The notes beneath the pieces were generated by a model. It was given only the letters and a program-made list of their open reading frames with translations, made no database searches and was not told the DNA's origin. From Okapia johnstoni (taxonomy: Eukaryota; Chordata; Mammalia; Artiodactyla; Giraffidae), in NCBI GenBank assembly GCA_024291935.2, contig CM044319.1:71320001-71384000 (forward strand): DNA of 64,000 bases, read 5' to 3'. The position numbers and the translations under genes are program-made. Shown piece after piece: positions 60,857-64,000 of this stretch (positions are counted from its first letter, which is position 1; each line of letters opens with the position of its first letter).

Positions 60857-62150
60857 TTAAAAAATATTTTATATTAAATTTTATATTATATTATATTATA
60901 TTATGGAAACATAGTTGATTAAATGTTGTATTAGTTTCAGGTATACAACAAAGTGATTCAGTTACACAGATACATGTAGCTATTCTTTTTCAGATTCTTT
61001 TCCCATTTAGGTTATTACAGAATATTGGGATGAGTTCCCTGAGCTATACAATAGATATCTGTGGGCTTCCTATTTTAAACATAGCCCAGTGTATACGTGT
61101 CAATCCCAAACTCCCAGTCTATCTCCCATCCACTTCTCCTTGGTAACCACAAATTCATTCTCTAAATACGTGAGTCTGTAGCTGTTTTGTAAATAAGTTC
61201 ATTTGCATCATTTAAAAAAAAAAGATTCCACATATAAGTGATATTATATGATATTTGTCTTTGTTTGAAATGCTGGGCTGGATGAACCATAAGCTGGAAT
61301 CAAGGTTTCTGGGAGAAATATCAACAACCTCAGATATGCAGATGATACCACTCTAATCACAGAAAGTGAAGAGGAACTAAAGAGCCTCTTGATGAGGGTT
61401 AAAGAGGAGAGTGAAAACACTGGCTTAAAACTCAACATTCAAAAAACTAAGATCATGGCATCTAGTCCCATTGGTTTATGGCAAATAGATGGGGAAACAA
61501 TGGAAACAGTGACAAACTTTATTTTGGGGGCTCCAAAATTGCTGTGGATGGTGACTACAGCCATGAAATTAAAAGATGCTTGCTCTTTGGAAGAAAAGCT
61601 ATGACAAACCTAGACAGCATATTAAAAAGCAGATACATTACTTTGCTGACGAAGATCCATATAGTTAAAGCTATGGTTTTTCCAGTAGTGAGAGTTAGGC
61701 CATAAAAAGACTGAGCACCAAAGAATCGATGCCTTTGAGCTGTGGTTCTGGAGAAGACTCTTGATAGTCCCTTGGACTGCAGGATCAAACCAATAAATCC
61801 TAAAGGAAATCAATCCTGAATATTCATTGCAAGAACTGAGGCCCCAAAACTTTGGCCACCTGATGCGAAGAGCCGACTCATTGCAAAAGACTCTTATGCT
61901 GGGAAAGATTGAGGGTAGGAGGAGAAAGGGACAACAGAGGATGAGATGGTTGGATGACATCATTGACTCAATGGACATGAATTCGAGCAAACTCTGAGAG
62001 ATAGTGAAGGACATGGAAGCCTGTGGTTTGCAGTCCACGGGGCTGCAAAGAGTCAGACAGGACTTAGCAACTGGACAACCAGTATCTCTGGGTCCATCTT
62101 TGTTGCCGTGTTGGGCCTTTATTCATTGAGTATGACAAAGTTCCATTTCA
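60857..62150 (-). repeat. artiodactyl L1 3' end, split by BovB
   Basis: Reversed L1 3' UTR from an A/T-rich tail with (TATTA)n at 60877..60905 (TTGTATTAGTTTCAGGTATA, CAATCCCAAACTCCCAGTCT, TTTTGTAAATAAGTTCATTT, GATTCCACATATAAGTGATA) to 61265. It resumes at about 62081 (CTCTGGGTCCATCTTTGTTG, TTTATTCATTGAGTATGACA). The intervening BovB is a later insertion. Confidence 0.85.
61267..62080 (+). pseudogene. BovB LINE 3' part inserted in L1
   Basis: Plus-sense BovB beginning just before the reverse-transcriptase catalytic motif; YADD is intact at 61335..61346. Open pieces lie at 61389..61604 and 61478..61705, but frameshifts and a deletion disrupt the frame further on. The 3' end is degraded (GCAAAGAGTCAGACAGGACT then TAGCAACTGGACAAC) and lacks the CTGAA repeats. 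Confidence 0.93.
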
Positions 62151-62283
62151 ACAGAGGATGGCCGTATCTCAAGGGAAACGTTGAAAGAACAGAGAGTAGA
62201 GGCTGGCAATGAAGGTCTATCTTGCTCTCACCTGACGTGTTTGTTTTCATCACATTCTGACTTGCTGCATTTTATAAGGATGA

Positions 62284-62501
62284 AAAAAGTGAAAGTATTA
62301 GTCTCTCTGTTGTGTCCAACTCTTTGTGAACCCATGGACGGTAGCCAGCCAGGCTTCTTTGTCCATGGAATTCTCTAGGGAAGAATACTGGAGTGAGTCA
62401 CCATTTCCTTCTCCAGGACATCTTCCTGACCCAGGGATAGAACTTGGATCTTCTGCATTTCAGGCAGATTCTTTACCATCTGAGCCACTATGGTAGCCTA
62501 G
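62284..62501 (-). repeat. Bov-tA SINE with target-site duplication
   Basis: Reversed A unit and head ending GAGCCACTATGGTAGCC. Flanked by TTTATAAGGATGA (62271..62283) and TTTATAAAGATGA (62502..62514). Confidence 0.94.
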
Positions 62502-62514
62502 TTTATAAAGATGA

Positions 62515-64000
62515 GTCTGGTTAAAGGAGTTTATACACACATTACCTCGTTTTATTGAAACTAAGTCTTTTGAAAAGCACTCTAAAAGTATTCTTCAAAA
62601 CTACTGAGGAAAATCCTACTAAGCAAGCAAAGAAAACAGCAGGAGAATGGCTGAGCCAGTAAGTCCCTTAGTTCTTAGTTCTTCACCCTTATTATGCAGT
62701 AGAAACCATGATGATCTAATCAAATCTGACAAGAAGTTGGCAAAAAATATATAACAATATCAAGTAAACGATGAAATATGGATTTATGTCCACTATCATT
62801 AATGATAAACCCTGCCTCAGCAAGGTTTTGTGCTTGAAAATTTAGCTAATAATAGAACTGCACTTCAATGCAATTTACACTGATAGATTTTTTTTTTTTA
62901 ACAATGGAGAATCTAGTTTAAAGTTTAAAATTATTGCTTCACTGAGCAACTGGACAAGTTGTTTATACTAAATTAGACATTTTAACAATGTTAAGTGATA
63001 TAATTTATTTTTCCTACATTGCCTAAACTAATGGCATATTTCAGTATTTGCTTATTGGTTTGTTGCTTTATAATGAATAATGTAATTCAAAGATGTATGG
63101 CCAGTTTATACAAATTTGAGCACTGAGGATTTGAAATAATACAACACATTACTTTATATGGAAAACTTCATATAATTCCTTGAAAACAGTAAAGTAATAA
63201 ATTAAAATTTAAATTCAATGAATAAATACTTTCAGAGCTGGTAATCGAAATGAGTTGTTCCTATGTTTAGACAAATTCCACTTTACTAATTTCCCCCAGT
63301 GTACCTCAACATTGTTTAAAGAAGGGGAAACTCCTCTTTGAGTGATTTTCATGACTATTGGGCTATTTCAACATTAATGGTTATTATTAATCAAAAATTA
63401 CCTTTACAACTATATAAGGATGTCAACCAAATTTCTTCACATGATGGTTCTGATCATGATTCTAAAAAATTATGTCTGAAAATGTATTACTTAGATTAAC
63501 TATCATAAAATTATTTGAAGGAAAAAAAAGATTAGTGCTGTAACACACTGTATGATTAAACATATCATATGAAATATTAAAGTTAAGGCTGAGAACATCA
63601 AATATGTCATTAAGGCCAAGTATATACCAATAGCTATATATTCAGGTATTTTGAAAATATGTTCATTTATTCTCTTATACATTTTATATAAAAGTTAATT
63701 AACTAATTTCATTTTTCTTTTATTTCACTTATGTTATTAGAAAATTATTTAAAAAATATTTAATTATATGAGATCTTTAAAAATGATTTCCTTGAATGGA
63801 ATATGACTTTTGTTTACTTCTCAAAAACAATAATATATTTACCTGTGATTTTTAAAGCAGAATTAACAATTGTTTTTGGCTTCATTAGAGCAAAAATTTG
63901 TTTTCACCTGCTAGGTTTTCATCAGATGAACAGTAGGAATTCAGCCTAGTGTATCTGTACAAATATTAAAAAGCTACTCATGGCTAACTCAGCTGTTAAA
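62515..64000. other. unassigned intronic DNA
   Basis: AT-rich to the window end. No repeat, exon or RNA gene recognised. Confidence 0.6.

Overview
The window is ruminant (bovid-type) nuclear DNA, AT-rich and dominated by interspersed repeats. The evidence is some 30 tRNA-headed Bov-tA/Bov-A SINEs and many pieces of the BovB (RTE-class) LINE with its 3' end of repeated CTGAA, plus an artiodactyl L1, CHR-type SINEs and one bovid-type mariner end. These families together point to Bovidae; cattle, sheep and goat cannot be told apart by reading alone.

Only one protein-coding segment is supported: a 135-nt internal exon on the minus strand at 11080..11214. It has consensus splice sites and encodes 44 full codons that match, from memory, residues 142-185 of the receptor tyrosine kinase ERBB4 (HER4). 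By length and phase it is exon 4, covering the end of ectodomain domain I and the run-in to the first cysteine-rich domain. The gene runs right to left, so 11215..64000 is part of the preceding intron and 1..11079 is the start of the following one. I saw no other exon, RNA gene or independent gene.

Layout: 1-11 kb holds a BovB 5' fragment, a Bov-tA, convergent BovB/Bov-A ends, MIR and L2 relics and a 1.5-kb BovB 3' part. 11-16 kb holds the exon, an old L1 only about 0.2 kb upstream of it in transcription, a SINE cluster and a BovB 3' end. 16-32 kb is sparse intron with scattered SINEs and old L1/L2/MIR. 32-37 kb holds a young L1 nested in a MIR, a BovB inverted pair and an L2. 37-52 kb holds a SINE with a 77-bp flanking duplication, a BovB split by a SINE, a Bov-A2/Bov-tA inverted pair, an old 2-kb L1 carrying three SINEs and a 5'-inverted L1. 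52-64 kb holds more SINEs, a SINE-BovB chimera, a CR1/L3 relic and an L1 split by BovB.

No undescribed gene system was found. The observations worth a second look concern retrotransposition: a very long (77-bp) duplication flanking a SINE, a probable 30-nt L1 3' transduction, a tRNA-SINE head joined to a BovB tail beside two hairpins, and a perfect 18-bp-arm hairpin of unknown origin. Repeat family names and remembered human ERBB4 residues are recognition from memory, not database results. Repeat boundaries without target-site duplications are good to roughly 5-20 bp.
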